From: Neisseria dentiae
GTDB taxonomy: Bacteria; Pseudomonadota; Gammaproteobacteria; Burkholderiales; Neisseriaceae
Direction of reading: 5' to 3'
DNA: 64,000 bases
Assembly: GCF_024580525.1 (NCBI RefSeq)
Contig: NZ_JANIKQ010000001.1
Location: forward strand, 308,364 to 372,363
The position numbers and the translations under genes were made by a program. Shown here one piece after another: positions 41,421 to 50,487 of this stretch. The notes under the pieces are model-generated. The model did not search any database and had not been told where the DNA came from. It was given only the letters and a program-made list of their open reading frames with translations. Each line of letters starts with the position of its first letter. The first letter of the stretch is position 1.

Positions 41421-44400
41421 ATGTCCGTTGTTTTGCCCCTGCGCGGCGCACCCGCCCTGTCTGATTTCCGTGTTGAAAAACTTTTGCAAAAAGCCCGCGC
41501 CGCCGGCCTGCCCGAAGTGCGTTTGAGCAGCGAATTCTGGTATTTTGTGAGCAGCGAATCCGCCCTGAACGATGAATCCACAGAAAAATTGCAGGCCCTT
41601 TTGGCAGCCGAACGTGTCGGGAACACACCCGAAGCTGCAAACGGCCTGCATTTGTTTTTGATCACTCCGCGCATCGGCACCATTTCGCCGTGGGCGTCCA
41701 AAGCTACCGACATCGCGCACAACTGCGGCCTGTCTGAAATCGAGCGCATCGAACGCGGCATGGCCGTTTGGCTCGAAGGCAGCCTGAACAGCGAACAAAA
41801 ACAGCAGTGGGCCGCGCTGCTGCACGACCGCATGACCGAAAGCGTGCTGCCCGATTTTCAGACGGCCGCCCGCCTCTTCGCCCACCCCGAAGCACAAACC
41901 TTCGCCGGTGTGGATGTGCTGGCCGAAGGCAAAGAAGCCCTTATCCGCGCCAACCGCGAGCTGGGCCTGGCGCTCTCGCCCGACGAAATCGACTATCTTT
42001 TGGAAAACTATCAGGCTTTGCAGCGCAACCCCAGCGACGTGGAGCTGATGATGTTCGCGCAGGCCAACAGCGAGCATTGCCGCCACAAAATCTTCAATGC
42101 CGACTTTATCTTAAACGGCGAAAAACAGCCGAAATCGCTGTTCGGCATGATCCGCGACACCCACAACGCCCACCCCGAAGGCACGGTGGTGGCTTACAAA
42201 GACAACGCCTCCATCATCGAAGGCGCGAAAATCGGGCGTTTTTATCCCGATGCCGCCGAAAACCAGGGCTACCGTTTTCATGAAGAAGACACCCACATTA
42301 TCATGAAAGTGGAAACCCACAACCACCCCACCGCCATCGCTCCGTTTGCGGGCGCGGCCACCGGCGCGGGCGGCGAAATACGCGACGAAGGCGCCACCGG
42401 CAAAGGCGCGCGCCCGAAAGCGGGTTTGACCGGCTTTTCGGTGTCCAACCTCAACCTGCCCGATTTACCCCAGCCGTGGGAGCAACCCTACGGCAAACCC
42501 GGCCACACTGCGTCCGCGCTCGACATCATGATCGAAGGCCCCATCGGCGGCGCGGCGTTCAACAACGAATTCGGCCGCCCCAACCTGCTGGGCTATTTCC
42601 GCACTTTCGAGCAGGCGCACGAAGGCACGGTGCGCGGCTACCACAAGCCGATTATGATTGCCGGCGGCCTGGGCAATATTCAGGCGCAGCAAACCCATAA
42701 AGACCGCATTCCCGAAGGCGCGCTCTTAATCCAGCTCGGCGGCCCGGGCATGTTGATCGGCTTGGGCGGCGGCGCGGCTTCTTCGATGGACACCGGCAGC
42801 AATGCCGCCGATCTGGACTTCAATTCCGTGCAGCGCGGCAACCCCGAAATCGAGCGGCGCGCGCAGGAAGTGATCGACCGCTGCTGGCAGCTTGGCGGCG
42901 GCAACCCGATTATCGCCATTCACGACGTGGGCGCGGGCGGCCTGTCGAACGCCTTCCCCGAGCTGGTGAACGATGCCGGCCGCGGCGCGGTGTTCAAACT
43001 GCGCGACGTGCCGCTGGAAGAACACGGCTTAAGCCCGATGCAGATTTGGTGTAACGAAGCGCAGGAGCGTTATGTGCTCTCGATTCTGCCCGAACATTTG
43101 GATTTGTTCCGCCGAATCTGCGAGCGCGAACGCTGCCCGTTTGCCGTGGTCGGTACCGCCACCGACGACGGCCACCTGCAAGTGCGCGACGATCTCTACA
43201 ACAACAATCCGGTTGACCTGCCGCTCAACGTATTGCTCGGCAAACCGCCGAAAACCACCCGCAGCGATAACACCGTAAGGCCGTCTGAAAAAGCGTTTTC
43301 AGGTAGCCATATCGACCTTAAAGAAGCCGCCTACCGCGTATTGAGCCTGCCCACCGTGGCCGCCAAAAACTTTTTGATCACCATCGGCGACCGCAGCGTC
43401 GGCGGCATGACCCACCGCGACCAAATGGTCGGCCGTTACCAAACCCCCGTAGCCGATGCCGCCGTTACCATGATGGGCTTCAACACCCACAAGGGCGAAG
43501 CAATGGCGATGGGCGAAAAACCCGCCGTGGCGCTGTTCGACGCCCCCGCCTCCGGCCGCATGGCCATCGGCGAAACCCTCACCAACTTGGCCGCCGTCAA
43601 CATCGGCAGCATCGGCAACATCAAACTCTCGGCCAACTGGATGGCCGCCTGCGGCAATGCGGGCGAAGACGAAAAACTCTACCGCACCGTCGAAGCCGTG
43701 TCGCAAGCCTGCCAAGAATTGGGCATCAGCATTCCGGTGGGCAAAGATTCGCTTTCCATGAAAACCGTGTGGCAGGAAAACGGCGAACAAAAAGCCGTGG
43801 TTTCGCCGCTAAGCCTGATTATCACCGGCTTCGCACCGGTGCAGGACGTGCGCAAAACCGTTACCCCCGAATTGAAAAACGTGGCCGACAGCGTGCTGCT
43901 GTTTGTTGATTTGGGCTTTGGCCGCGCCCGCATGGGCGGCTCGGCGTTGAGCCAGGTGTATAACGATTTAAGCGGCGAAGCGCCGGATATTGATACAGGC
44001 CGTCTGAAAGCGTTTTACGAAGTGATTCAGCAACTGGTGGCCGAAGACAAACTGCTGGCCTATCACGATAGAAGCGACGGCGGCTTGTTTGCTACGCTGG
44101 CGGAAATGGCGTTTGCAGGCAGAATGGGGCTGGATATTGATTTATGGAACGATACACATATTCTGCAAAATTTTGCTGAACTATATCCCCGTTTGGCAGA
44201 ACAGTTGGAGTGGATCGATATCAAGACCTTGCCTGAATACCACAACACTATTCTCCGCACGCTGTTCAACGAAGAATTGGGTGCTGTAATCCAAATTCAT
44301 AAAGACGATTTGCTCGAAATCGAAAACCTACTGGAAGAAAGTGGCTTCGAAGACAGAATATGGCGCGTTGCCTACCCGGCTGCTAATCCAACGCGCTTTA

Positions 44401-45398
44401 AAATTTCCATTTTATTCGATGTTTTATTCGATGAAGAACTACTGGATATGCAACGCGCTTGGCAAACCACCAGCCACCAAATCCAACGCCTGCGCGACAA
44501 CCCCGAATGTGCCGACAGCGAATTCGCCCTGCTTGCCGACAACCAACGCAGCGCACTGTTTGCCGACCTGAAATTCGACCTGAAAGAAGACATCGCCGCG
44601 CCGTTTATCAACACAGGCGCCCAACCCAAAATCGCCGTATTGCGCGAGCAAGGCGTGAACGGGCAGGTGGAAATGGCCGCCGCCTTCACCCGCGCCGGAT
44701 TCGATGCGTACGACGTGCATATGTCCGACCTGATGGCCGGCCGCGTCAAACTGGCCGACTTTAACATGCTCGCTGCCTGCGGCGGTTTCAGCTACGGTGA
44801 CGTGCTGGGCGCGGGCGAAGGCTGGGCGAAATCGATTCTGTTCCACCCCGAACTGCGCGACCAGTTCGCCGCCTTCTTCGCCGACCCCGACACCCTCACT
44901 TTGGGCGTGTGCAACGGCTGCCAGATGGTGAGCAATCTGGCCGAAATTATCCCCGGCACGCAAGGCTGGCCGAAGTTCAAGCGCAATGCGAGCGAGCAGT
45001 TCGAAGCGCGCTTGAGCATGGTGCAAGTGCCCAAATCACCCTCGCTGATTCTGGCCGAAATGCAGGGTTCGAGCCTGCCTGTGATTGTCAGCCACGGCGA
45101 AGGCCGCGCCGACTTTACCCACTTGGGCAGCCGCAATGTTTCAGACGGCCTCAACATCGCTCTGCAATATATCGACGGCTTGGGCGCAGTCACCCAAACC
45201 TACCCGCTCAACCCCAACGGCTCGCCGCAAGGCATTGCCGGCGTTACCAACGCCGACGGCCGCGTCACCATCATGATGCCGCACCCCGAGCGCGTGTACC
45301 GCACCGCACAAATGAGCTGGCACCCCGAAGAATGGAAAAACAGCGAACTTTCCGGCTGGTACCGCCTGTTTGCCGGCGCGCGCAAAGCTTTGGGCTGA
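41421..45398 (+). CDS. purL: Phosphoribosylformylglycinamidine synthase PurL (large, single-chain form)
   Basis: The fourth step of purine synthesis, an ATP- and glutamine-dependent amidation. The 1325 residues run from the N-terminal domain, through two AIRS-like halves (HSEHC-type site [37 protein letters not shown] split here; [12 protein letters not shown]) to the class I glutaminase with catalytic Cys in [13 protein letters not shown] and a C-terminal His/Glu pair ([10 protein letters not shown]). Codons from about 44070 to 44450 are markedly more AT-rich than the rest, and this stretch (residues about 885-1010) includes extra sequence between [12 protein letters not shown] and LFNEELGAV. 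An upstream TACAAT (41380-41385) is a possible -10. Confidence 0.95.
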   Translation: MSVVLPLRGAPALSDFRVEKLLQKARAAGLPEVRLSSEFWYFVSSESALNDESTEKLQALLAAERVGNTPEAANGLHLFLITPRIGTISPWASKATDIAHNCGLSEIERIERGMAVWLEGSLNSEQKQQWAALLHDRMTESVLPDFQTAARLFAHPEAQTFAGVDVLAEGKEALIRANRELGLALSPDEIDYLLENYQALQRNPSDVELMMFAQANSEHCRHKIFNADFILNGEKQPKSLFGMIRDTHNAHPEGTVVAYKDNASIIEGAKIGRFYPDAAENQGYRFHEEDTHIIMKVETHNHPTAIAPFAGAATGAGGEIRDEGATGKGARPKAGLTGFSVSNLNLPDLPQPWEQPYGKPGHTASALDIMIEGPIGGAAFNNEFGRPNLLGYFRTFEQAHEGTVRGYHKPIMIAGGLGNIQAQQTHKDRIPEGALLIQLGGPGMLIGLGGGAASSMDTGSNAADLDFNSVQRGNPEIERRAQEVIDRCWQLGGGNPIIAIHDVGAGGLSNAFPELVNDAGRGAVFKLRDVPLEEHGLSPMQIWCNEAQERYVLSILPEHLDLFRRICERERCPFAVVGTATDDGHLQVRDDLYNNNPVDLPLNVLLGKPPKTTRSDNTVRPSEKAFSGSHIDLKEAAYRVLSLPTVAAKNFLITIGDRSVGGMTHRDQMVGRYQTPVADAAVTMMGFNTHKGEAMAMGEKPAVALFDAPASGRMAIGETLTNLAAVNIGSIGNIKLSANWMAACGNAGEDEKLYRTVEAVSQACQELGISIPVGKDSLSMKTVWQENGEQKAVVSPLSLIITGFAPVQDVRKTVTPELKNVADSVLLFVDLGFGRARMGGSALSQVYNDLSGEAPDIDTGRLKAFYEVIQQLVAEDKLLAYHDRSDGGLFATLAEMAFAGRMGLDIDLWNDTHILQNFAELYPRLAEQLEWIDIKTLPEYHNTILRTLFNEELGAVIQIHKDDLLEIENLLEESGFEDRIWRVAYPAANPTRFKISILFDVLFDEELLDMQRAWQTTSHQIQRLRDNPECADSEFALLADNQRSALFADLKFDLKEDIAAPFINTGAQPKIAVLREQGVNGQVEMAAAFTRAGFDAYDVHMSDLMAGRVKLADFNMLAACGGFSYGDVLGAGEGWAKSILFHPELRDQFAAFFADPDTLTLGVCNGCQMVSNLAEIIPGTQGWPKFKRNASEQFEARLSMVQVPKSPSLILAEMQGSSLPVIVSHGEGRADFTHLGSRNVSDGLNIALQYIDGLGAVTQTYPLNPNGSPQGIAGVTNADGRVTIMMPHPERVYRTAQMSWHPEEWKNSELSGWYRLFAGARKALG

Positions 45399-45416
45399 CA
45401 ATGCCGGTTTGACCAT

Positions 45417-45447
45417 AAAGGCCGTCTGAAACTTTCAGACGGCCTTT
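45417..45447 (+). terminator. Uptake-sequence terminator after purL
   Basis: Arms AAAGGCCGTCTGAAA and complement with almost no loop, 19 bases past the stop. Confidence 0.8.
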
Positions 45448-45556
45448 GTTTATTCCCACTAAACATAAACTTCCCCTTCTTACACACCCTCATCTTTAAG
45501 GAACCAAACACCAATCTTTATGTCATCAAACAATACCAAATTACCATATTAAAAAT

Positions 45557-46957
45557 ATGAACCATAACCAGCCTTATTTAACCCGATACAACAAACTCGG
45601 CCATATCATTTGGGAGAGCCGTAAAACAGTCTGCCAATGCGTCAACCCGAAATGTTCGCATTCTTTTCAATACACTGAAACATTTCATGTCTCGCCAATC
45701 TGCCCAAAATGCTGCGGAGGAGACGAGCGCAGAGAAGTCGAGCGTAAACATGGAGAAATAGAGCCTCCCTATAAATATATTGTGTTCGATAGTGAAGGCT
45801 TTCCTGAAATAAGAGATAAGGCCAAGCCAAACGCTGAAGAAGATCGGAACGAATTCCGAATCGGCCAACTTTCGTGGGCAGTTTACCGCCATGACGGCAA
45901 TCTTGAATATATTCAAAACCACATTATCCAACCTAACGGCTACCGGATTTCTGATTCTAATAAGGCAAGGCGTGGTTTTTCCTATCAAGATGCCGTCAAA
46001 CAAGGCAAGCCGATTCTTGAAGCTATCAACCTTTTCCAACAAGATTTAGCACGTTACCCTGCTGATAAAATATGCCTGATTGCATTTAATATTTCACATG
46101 ATCTCGATTCAATCAATAAAGAGCTGTTATTGGCGGGGCAAGACCAAATAGATTTTTCAGAATACAGACAATTCTGTCTGATGGAAAACACAACAAGCCT
46201 ATGTGAAATCCCGAGTGAATATGAGCAACATAAGTTTCAATATCCCAACTTGAGGCAACTTCACGAATATTTGTTTGGAAATTTTTCAAACTGGCACAAT
46301 TCGTTTTACGACATCCAAGCTACGGCTAGATGTTTTTTCGAATTAATCAACCGAAAATATATCGTCTGCGAACATGAAATCGGTGCAATAACCGACAAAA
46401 AGCGTGAGCAGGAACGCATGAAAAACACATTTGGGGAAAACGAGCGATTACACAACCTGCTTGAGCACAAACAATCAAAATTATCAAAATTATCTGACAA
46501 TTTAGAAGAGCTTGAGGAACGCTGTTCAAGCTTAGAAAAGCATAATGCAGAATTAGAAAAGCTTAATGCAACATTAAAAAAGTGGATTATTGCCATTGTG
46601 GTCGTGTTCATCCCTATAATCTCCGGAATAATTTATACCCTATGGCCGTCTGAAAACAATCAGCACACCGGCAATCAAGCTAACCAGTTGGTGATTGCTA
46701 AAAATACAGCGCTATATAAACAAGCATCAAGCAAACGCGGCAACCTTGTCGGATTCATACAGAAATGCGCCCGTGTTTCCGAAGTAAAAAACAACGATGG
46801 CATCAGCAAATACGATAACGGAAAATGGCTTCATATTTCATATTCGGGCAAAGTCTGCCCAAACCAAAACATGAAAGGAAAATGTTTTGAAAGAAACACA
46901 GCCGGCTGGGTTAATGCCCAAGATATTGAAACAGAACCAACAACTTGCCAAAATTAG
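45557..46957 (+). CDS. Membrane-anchored DEDDh exonuclease-like protein with zinc-ribbon-like and SH3-like ends (unknown function)
   Basis: A 466-residue protein of mosaic design. Residues 24-53 have six cysteines (C26, C28, C33, C49, C52, C53), a zinc-ribbon-like cluster. Residues 72-270 resemble a DnaQ/RNase T-type 3'-5' exonuclease: YIVFDSEG (D78, E80), LIAFNISHDLD (D182 or D184) and HNSFYD (H247, D252), the last fitting the HxxxxD of DEDDh enzymes. A coiled coil spans about 282-342, one membrane segment 343-363, and a C-terminal SH3b-like domain about 378-457. The gene is AT-rich, weakly supplied with a ribosome site and followed by MITE-like element R4, all pointing to acquisition. The exonuclease assignment rests on motifs I read by eye; no family name is claimed. 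Confidence 0.6.
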   Translation: MNHNQPYLTRYNKLGHIIWESRKTVCQCVNPKCSHSFQYTETFHVSPICPKCCGGDERREVERKHGEIEPPYKYIVFDSEGFPEIRDKAKPNAEEDRNEFRIGQLSWAVYRHDGNLEYIQNHIIQPNGYRISDSNKARRGFSYQDAVKQGKPILEAINLFQQDLARYPADKICLIAFNISHDLDSINKELLLAGQDQIDFSEYRQFCLMENTTSLCEIPSEYEQHKFQYPNLRQLHEYLFGNFSNWHNSFYDIQATARCFFELINRKYIVCEHEIGAITDKKREQERMKNTFGENERLHNLLEHKQSKLSKLSDNLEELEERCSSLEKHNAELEKLNATLKKWIIAIVVVFIPIISGIIYTLWPSENNQHTGNQANQLVIAKNTALYKQASSKRGNLVGFIQKCARVSEVKNNDGISKYDNGKWLHISYSGKVCPNQNMKGKCFERNTAGWVNAQDIETEPTTCQN

Positions 46958-47010
46958 CAACATCCTCAAACATATAATATTTGTTTAAAACCCGGTTTAC
47001 TGTTTTATCT

Positions 47011-47175
47011 TAGGGAGTGTAGTCAGAAGGCTTGTGAAGCGGTTTTTTGAGGAAAAATCCGCAGATGCAAGGCAAAAAGCACAGCAAGATTGGACATCTT
47101 GCGAGCATTTTTAACGCCGCAGATGCGGATTTTAACCAAAAATACCGCCGCAAGGCTTTCTGACTACACTCCCTA
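47011..47175 (+). repeat. TA-flanked MITE-like element R4 (165 bp, short form)
   Basis: Terminal repeats GGGAGTGTAGTCAGAAGG and complement (one mismatch) flanked by TA. It has the same internal sequence as R2 but lacks AGCTTCGCAAGTCCGC. It lies between the exonuclease-like gene and the EamA transporter gene and fills most of the 46958-47218 gap. Confidence 0.85.
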
Positions 47176-47218
47176 AGTTGAAACAATAAAATATTTCCCT
47201 ATTAACGTTCCAAACACC

Positions 47219-48118
47219 ATGCTCCCGCAAACCACAGGCACCCTACAAATCATCGCCGGCGCATTCTGCTGGGGTTCGCTCGGCCTGTTGGGCGCAACGC
47301 TCAACCGCGCAGGCTTCGGCGGCAACGAAGTGGCGGCACTGCGCATCGTGATCGCCGCCTGCATCCTGTCGGCCGTGCTGCCGCTGTTTTGGCGCGATTT
47401 AAAACAACTTCATATCCGCAAACTGCCGGGGCTGGCGCTGCAATCCCTGCTCGGTATGCTGGGCATGAGCCTGTGTTATTTCGCCGCCATCGCCCACATC
47501 GGCTCGTCGCTGGCCGTTGCCCTGCTCTACACCGCGCCGGTGTGGAGCCTGATTTTCGCCCGCATTCTGCTGGGTGAAAGCATCACGCCCAAATCCGCCC
47601 TGTTAACCGTGATTGCCGCCGCCGGCGTGGGACTGACGATGGCGGGCGGCGGCACGGCCAACCCCGCCGGCATTCTGTTCGGCCTGGGTTCGGGCATCTG
47701 CTACGCGCTCTACGGCGTGCTCGGCAAACGCGCCATGCAGGGCAATCCGCCGATGCTGGTGTTTTTCACCTCAATCACCTTTTCCGCGCTGGTGCTGCTA
47801 CTGATGCCCCACACCCATTCGGCTTTCGCCAAACTGCCGCAGCAAAACGCCGTTGCCTGGATTTCGGCGCTGGCATTGGCCTGCGTCGGCACCATCGCCG
47901 CCTACGGCCTGTTTGTGAAAGGGCTGCAAAAAATGCCCGCCGCCAAAGCTTCGATATTTACCGTGTTCGAACCGCTCACCGCCGTGGTGCTGGCCGCGCT
48001 GTTTTTAAACGAACAGTTAAACGGCTGGCAATATCTCGGCATCACGCTGATTCTCGGCACCGCCGTTCTCAACGCCGTCCGTTTCAAAAATAAATATAGT
48101 GGCTTAAATTCGACATAG
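47219..48118 (+). CDS. EamA/DMT-superfamily transporter
   Basis: A 299-residue protein with about ten membrane segments in two EamA repeats (GAFCWGSLGLLGATLNRAGF; ALACVGTIAAYGLFVKGLQKMPAAKASIFTVFEPLTAVVLAALFLNEQ split here). DMT exporters move amino acids, metabolites or drugs; the substrate is unknown. The last eight codons and the stop codon lie inside the Correia-type element at 48095-48249, so the element has supplied the protein's end (residues YSGLNST). Confidence 0.85.
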   Translation: MLPQTTGTLQIIAGAFCWGSLGLLGATLNRAGFGGNEVAALRIVIAACILSAVLPLFWRDLKQLHIRKLPGLALQSLLGMLGMSLCYFAAIAHIGSSLAVALLYTAPVWSLIFARILLGESITPKSALLTVIAAAGVGLTMAGGGTANPAGILFGLGSGICYALYGVLGKRAMQGNPPMLVFFTSITFSALVLLLMPHTHSAFAKLPQQNAVAWISALALACVGTIAAYGLFVKGLQKMPAAKASIFTVFEPLTAVVLAALFLNEQLNGWQYLGITLILGTAVLNAVRFKNKYSGLNST

Positions 48119-48249
48119 GACAAGGCGCCGAGCCGCAGACAGTACAGATAGTACGGAACCGATTCTGTTGCCGCTTCAGCGGCTTACAAAATCGTTCTCT
48201 TTGAGCTAAGGCGAGGCAACGCTGTACGTGTTGAATTTAAGCCACTATA
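48095..48249 (+). repeat. Correia-type element with a second set of variant terminal repeats (155 bp)
   Basis: The core matches that of the element at 18874 and the Correia sequence I recall (GCCGCAGACAGTACAGATAG, GGAACCGATTC, CGTTCTCTTTGAGCTAAGG). The terminal repeats are TATAGTGGCTTAAATTC at both ends, unlike both the canonical Correia end and the element at 18874. It overlaps the end of the EamA gene and lies upstream of aroC. Confidence 0.85.
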
Positions 48250-48327
48250 AAATTCCCCGAGCCTTTCAAACGGCCTTTATGCTAAACTGGCCGCCCGTTC
48301 CCCAATCTTTTCCAGAAGCAAAACACC

Positions 48328-49422
48328 ATGGCAGGCAACACTTTCGGACAACTCTTTACCGTAACCACCTTCGGCGAAAGCCACGGCCCCGCATTGGGCT
48401 GCATCATCGACGGCTGCCCGCCCGGGCTGGCTCTAACCGAACAAGACATCCAAACCGATCTCGACCGCCGCAAGCCCGGCACCAGCCGCCACGTTACCCA
48501 ACGGCGTGAAGCCGACGAAGTGGAAATCTTATCGGGCGTGTTCGAAGGCAAAACCACCGGCACCCCCATCGCCCTGTTAATCCGCAACACCGACCAGCGC
48601 AGCAAAGACTACGGCAACATCGCCCGCCAGTTCCGCCCCGGCCACGCCGACTACACCTACTGGCACAAATACGGCACGCGCGACTACCGCGGCGGCGGCC
48701 GCTCTTCCGCCCGAGAAACCGCCGCCCGCGTAGCCGCCGGCGCCATTGCAAAAAAATGGCTGAAAGAAAAATTCGGCACCGAAATCGTGTGTTGGGTAAC
48801 GCAAGTTGGCGAAGTGGCAATCGTATTCGAAGGCGAACAGTTTGTCGCGCACAACCCCTTTTTCGCCGCTAACCAATCGCAAATCAACCAACTCGAAAAC
48901 TATATGGACAGCGTGCGCAAATCGCTCGATTCGGTGGGCGCCAAACTGCACATCGAAGCGCGCAACGTGCCTGTGGGCCTAGGCGAACCGGTGTTCGACC
49001 GCCTCGATGCCGACATCGCCCATGCCCTGATGAGCATCAACGCCGTCAAAGGCGTGGAAATCGGCGACGGCTTCGATGTGGTGGCGCAGCGCGGCAGCTA
49101 CCACGGCGACGAGCTTACCCCGCAAGGCTTCAAATCCAACCACGCCGGCGGGGTGTTGGGCGGCATTTCCACCGGCCAAACCATCACCGCGAACTTCGCC
49201 ATCAAACCCACCAGCAGCATCGCCACCGCGCGCGAAAGCATCGACATCGACGGCAACAGCGTCGAAATCGCCACCCACGGCCGCCACGATCCCTGCGTGG
49301 GCCTGCGCGCCGCCCCCATCGCCGAAGCCATGCTCGCGCTGGTGCTGATGGACCACGCCCTGCGCCAGCGGGCACAGAACGCCGACGTACGCGTGAACAC
49401 ACCCGATATCGCACGCCGCTGA
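48328..49422 (+). CDS. aroC: Chorismate synthase AroC
   Basis: The last step of the shikimate pathway, using reduced FMN. The 364 residues carry the three signatures: [59 protein letters not shown] split across residues 97-137, and [16 protein letters not shown]. Length is normal. It follows a Correia-type element by 78 bases. Confidence 0.97.
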   Translation: MAGNTFGQLFTVTTFGESHGPALGCIIDGCPPGLALTEQDIQTDLDRRKPGTSRHVTQRREADEVEILSGVFEGKTTGTPIALLIRNTDQRSKDYGNIARQFRPGHADYTYWHKYGTRDYRGGGRSSARETAARVAAGAIAKKWLKEKFGTEIVCWVTQVGEVAIVFEGEQFVAHNPFFAANQSQINQLENYMDSVRKSLDSVGAKLHIEARNVPVGLGEPVFDRLDADIAHALMSINAVKGVEIGDGFDVVAQRGSYHGDELTPQGFKSNHAGGVLGGISTGQTITANFAIKPTSSIATARESIDIDGNSVEIATHGRHDPCVGLRAAPIAEAMLALVLMDHALRQRAQNADVRVNTPDIARR

Positions 49423-49444
49423 ACACGGCGTTTGCTGCAAAACA

Positions 49445-49500
49445 AGGCCGTCTGAAAAACGCAAACCGCCGCAATCCGGCAACGTTTTTTCAGACGGCCT
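49445..49500 (+). terminator. Uptake-sequence hairpin after aroC
   Basis: Arms AGGCCGTCTGAAAAA and complement around a 26-base loop that contains its own small CCGCC/GGCAA-type stem. Confidence 0.6.
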
Positions 49501-49550
49501 GAAACCTTTGCCTTTATATAACCACAAAGCCTTAGCCAAAACAGCGGCTT

Positions 49551-49556
49551 TATACT
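49551..49556 (+). promoter_or_regulatory. Candidate -10 box of the ProQ-like gene
   Basis: TATACT about 55 bases before the start codon. No convincing -35 is visible. Confidence 0.35.
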
Positions 49557-49611
49557 AAAATGCCGCGAACTTTATCTCCACTCAGACCATAAGTTTTTTA
49601 GGAACACAGAC

Positions 49612-50070
49612 ATGACGAAGGAAACCGCTTTGGGTGCAGCGCTGAAATCCGCCGTGCAAACCATGAGCAAAAAGAAACAAACCGACATGATTGCCGACCA
49701 CATCTACAATAAATACGATGTGTTCAAACGCTTCAAACCGCTGGCCGTCGGCATCGACCAAGATTTGGTGACCGAGCTGCCCCAGTTCGACCCCGCCCTG
49801 ATTGCACGCGTGCTGGCCAACCACTGCCGCCGCCCGCGCTACCTTAAAGCACTCGCCCGCGGCGGCAAACGCTTCGATTTGAACAACCGCTTCAAAGGCG
49901 AAGTCAGCCCCGAAGAGCAGGCCATCGCCCAACAACACCCCGCCGTGCAGCAGGCTCTCGCCGCCCAGGCCGAGCGCAAAGCCGCCGCTGAAGCGCAGAA
50001 AGCAGCCGAAACTGCCGAAGCCGCACCGCAACCCGCCGAAGAAGCCCCTGCTGCGGAAAACAACGGCTGA
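49612..50070 (+). CDS. proQ: ProQ/FinO-family RNA chaperone
   Basis: A 152-residue RNA-binding protein consisting of a FinO/ProQ domain (residues about 5-115, with FKRFKPLAVGIDQDLV, LANHCRRPRYLKALARGGKRFDLN) and a short Ala/Glu/Pro-rich tail. It lacks the C-terminal Tudor-like domain of enteric ProQ and corresponds to the minimal Neisseria ProQ (NMB1681). Such proteins bind structured sRNAs and 3' ends of mRNAs; terminator hairpins like those abundant here are plausible targets. Confidence 0.92.
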   Translation: MTKETALGAALKSAVQTMSKKKQTDMIADHIYNKYDVFKRFKPLAVGIDQDLVTELPQFDPALIARVLANHCRRPRYLKALARGGKRFDLNNRFKGEVSPEEQAIAQQHPAVQQALAAQAERKAAAEAQKAAETAEAAPQPAEEAPAAENNG

Positions 50071-50110
50071 ACACCTTATCAAACCGGTTCCATCAACCGC
50101 TCTATCCGTC

Positions 50111-50133
50111 ATACTCGGGCTTGACCCGAGTAT
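50111..50133. repeat. Single CTCGGG-type palindrome (block E, half)
   Basis: Perfect palindrome ATACTCGGGCTTGACCCGAG then TAT. The partner expected about 25-50 bases further on is not intact; a remnant, CCCCGGTATGACG, appears just after the degenerate element R6. Confidence 0.75.
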
Positions 50134-50156
50134 CTTTATTTTGCTTTGAAACCAGA

Positions 50157-50317
50157 GTCTGTTGACAATTAACCGGCGAAGCGGTTTTTTGAGGCAAAAA
50201 GCGCAGCAAGGCTGGGCATATTGCGGGCATTTTAGCTTCGCAGGTCCGCTACGCTACCTAACGCCGCAGACGGGGTATTTCGACCAAAAACACCACCGTT
50301 GCGTTGTGTCAACAAAC
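50157..50317 (+). repeat. Element R6: MITE-family core with different terminal repeats
   Basis: The interior (GCGAAGCGGTTTTTTGAGGC, AAAAAGCGCAGCAAGGCTGG, TTTTAGCTTCGCAGGTCCGC) is the diverged long form of the R2/R5 family, but the ends are GTCTGTTGACA and its inverted counterpart TGTCAACAAAC instead of GGGAGTGTAGTCAG. It lies in the 417-base gap between the ProQ-like and second EamA genes (50071-50487). Confidence 0.6.
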
Positions 50318-50382
50318 CCCGGTATGACGCGTGTACTTTTTTCTTAAGCCGATTGGCTGTATTTGTTTTTAAAACAGCAAAC

Positions 50383-50411
50383 AGGCCGTCTGAAAAGTTT
50401 TCAGACGGCCT
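50383..50411 (-). terminator. Uptake-sequence hairpin after the second EamA gene
   Basis: Arms AGGCCGTCTGAAAA and complement, about 75 bases past the stop of the minus-strand transporter gene. Confidence 0.6.
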
Positions 50412-50487
50412 AAAAAATTTTGCAGCCGCCTCAAACAAAATACCCGGACAACCCCGGGTATTCGAGAAAACGGCATCAGTGCAACCC

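Noticed and set aside
45520..45552. Ten-codon leader peptide ahead of the exonuclease-like gene
   Set aside because: No well-placed ribosome site and no regulatory residue pattern; likely chance.
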